Source of the DNA: Bolinopsis microptera
Taxonomy: Eukaryota > Ctenophora > Tentaculata > Lobata > Bolinopsidae
Length of the DNA: 64,000 nt
Assembly (NCBI RefSeq): GCF_026151205.1
Contig: NC_087078.1
Coordinates: 248,001 to 312,000 of the forward strand
Direction of reading: 5' to 3'
Positions within the stretch are counted from its first letter, which is position 1; every line of letters starts with the position of its first letter. This document shows positions 38,201-41,200 of this stretch, one piece after another. Below the pieces are notes generated by a model. The model ran no database searches, was not told where the DNA came from, and worked only from the letters and a program-made list of their open reading frames with translations. A program made the translations under genes and the position numbers.

Positions 38201-41200
38201 CCTTATATGTTACCTATGTTAATATCACCAAAGCAATTTCTTCCTTAATAAAATTGCTTAATAAAGGCCAGCTTACCCTTTAAAAACACGGTTAAGGGTG
38301 AACTTGTAACTGAAGAAGTTTTATAATCGTATCGCAGGTTACTACTAACAAGACACTACTAACTACTAACCATTACGCAGGTGGAATGTTATTTGAGAAA
38401 AGAAGTGCTGAGAAGGATGCAGGAAACTAAGCAGAGCCACTTTAACGATGTTTTGAACGGGTACACGGGCACTGAAGAGGACGGTAGAGGCCGCCTAACT
38501 CCTGATAACCAGGTAATCATAGTAACCAGGTAACCAGGTAACCAGGTAGCCAGGTAACCAGGTAACCAGGTAACTAGGTAACCAGGTAACCAGGTAACCA
38601 GGTAATCATAGTAACCAGGTAATCATAGTAACCAGGTAACCAGGTATCCAGGTAGCCAGGTAACCAGGTAACCAGGTAACTAGGTAACCAGGTAACCAGG
38701 TAACCAGGTAATCATAGTAACCAGGTAATCATAGTAACCAGGTAACCAGGTAACCAGGTAACCAGGTAAACAGCCTAACTCCTGATATCTCACTTGAAAG
38801 CAAGGTTTGAAGAGGCCGCCTAACTCCTGGTTACCTGGTAACCTGGTAACCTGGTAACCAGATAACCAGGTAACTAGGTAACCAGGTAACCAGGTAACCA
38901 GGTAACCAGGTAACCAGGTAACCAGGTAACCAGGTAACCAGCCTAACTCCTGATATCTCACTTGAAAGCAAGGTTTGTAATAATAATAAAAAATAAACGC
39001 TTGAAGGCATTCAAGACCGTTAAAAATCCGCAATTTTTTTCATCTTTTTTAACCTTTTTGCCAATGAGATTTATTTTGCCCAATTTGACCAGCTGGTGTA
39101 GGTCTCTCAATAATTATTTCACCGATTTCCTTTCGTGTGTAATAACGTCCAAAGCTGTGTTGCGAAAACTTACAAATGTGCAAGGTATCCAGGTAACCAG
39201 GTAACCAGGTAACCAGGCCTACGCGGTATCGTACCGTGTTTTAACTTGGGAGAATGACGTTACCATGGTAACACGTGACCAAGAGACAATTTTAACAAGT
39301 CTCACACCTCTCACAAACAAACTACACAGGACTACACTGTGGCGAGTAAGCGGAGAAGACTGCAGGACACAAGACTACAGGACACAAGACTACAGGACAC
39401 AAGACTACAGGACACAAGACTTATACAGGACAGGCGAAATGAAGTGCAAAAACTCACACGAACTGACGAACAAACATACGCACGAGCTTACCAACAAACA
39501 CAAACACGAGCTTATGACCAAACACAATGGATAGGAACTAGTGACAATGATTACACCGACCTTTACCCACAAATAATGCTCACTCCGACTGAATCACAAA
39601 CTGAAATGTTTTCTTGCAATGTCCCGAAAGTTATTTTATCAAAACATGAACTTGAAGAAAATGTGTTGGAAGATGACACCTTTTACTACAAACCACAAAC
39701 CGCCTACTTGAAAACATCTCATAGCACAAAAAGTTTAAATTCTAATAAATTGAACAATAACGTTGGGTATGAGTGTGAGAAGTGTGCAGGAAGCGGGGGT
39801 GAGAAGTGTGATAGTAACCTAAAATCAAGGATCAACACAATGTGGGGTGAGATGAGGAGACGAAGCAAGGAAAAGTGGGTGAGTTGGAAAACTGCCAATA
39901 AACTTAACTTGTCAAAGAGACTGACAAGATCTGTGTTTCTAAAACACTGGCGTGAGAATTATCATAGTTACCATGGTTACCGGCGTAAGAATCATCACTC
40001 TTCTTTACGTGATCTTTCTAACGTTGAAGTAAAAGCACTTTGTTACTGAGCACCTCCTTGACGATTTGTTATTTTTGAGACATTTCATAATTATATTTCT
40101 ATGATCGTTTCTCTTGTTATAAAAGTTCAACGACGTGTCAAAAATTGTGTGAAATATATATTTCATAGTCATACAATTTTCTATATATAGAAAAATAAAG
40201 CGGGCTATTGCAAAAACGCTTAGTTCAGACCTTTTCTACAAGTTTACTACAAAAAATCTTTGAAAATGCTGACACTGCCATCACATAGCAGCTAAAACTG
40301 AATAACTATTGTAGAGAGTTTAAGAATGTATATTTCAGGGAGAGTCTAGGTCGAACTTGTCCTCCAGTCAGAACCTTTCCTCCAGTCAGAATCTGTCCTC
40401 CAACCAGCGCCACCTGATGAACGGGAGCAGCGGGTTTGTGAGTGGGGGATGCAGCAGTAATGGTAGCACTGAGAGTCTGCAATACAAACCCTGTTCTAAC
40501 AAGTAAGCTACTCATTTAATTTCTTTCTTTTATCAAACATTTGAAACATTTCAAAGTGTGTTGTTGTCTAAATTCTATATTGACCATCTTATCGGACGTT
40601 ATTTGACTGGATATTGTGTAAACGGACAAACACGCAAGGGGCCATCTACTTAGGACGTCCGCCAATATTTGAGCGCACATGAACGCTAGGGCCTCTATAA
40701 ACAGTGTCTAATTGATGTCCGTTCGAATAAAGTTCTAGAAGGTATAGAATCTATACCTTCAGCAGAGACGAGTGCAGAATGGGATACTGTGAGAGACAGC
40801 ACTCTTCACCAGAACTCAACAACCTCAACCTTGAAAAAGATAGTCGCAAACGTCTTAGCAGATCACTTGATGTAAGTGTAACACATGGTAACCGTTACGC
40901 CGCGCACTGGTCCATTGTCATGGTAACCGTTACGCTGCGCACTGGTCCATTGTCATGGTAACCGTTACGCTGCGCACTGGTCCATTGTCATGGTAACCGT
41001 TACGCCGCGCACTGGCCCATTGTCTTAGTTATAATCAAAGCATTTCTTAGCAAAGGGGTTAAATTTAATAAGTACTGCTATGCGATCCACACAGCGTCTG
41101 ATGTACCAGTATGGAGACAAAATGGTACTGGTAGCAATGTTTGTCACTAAACGGAATTTAGATGTGCCGGGTTGGCATTGGCAAGTGAGTTACCATGGTA

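Noticed and set aside
40763-40961. 60-codon frame MGYCERQHSSPELNNL as a separate small gene
   Set aside because: It is exon 24 read past its GTAAGT donor; the ATG is internal to the RhoGAP protein.
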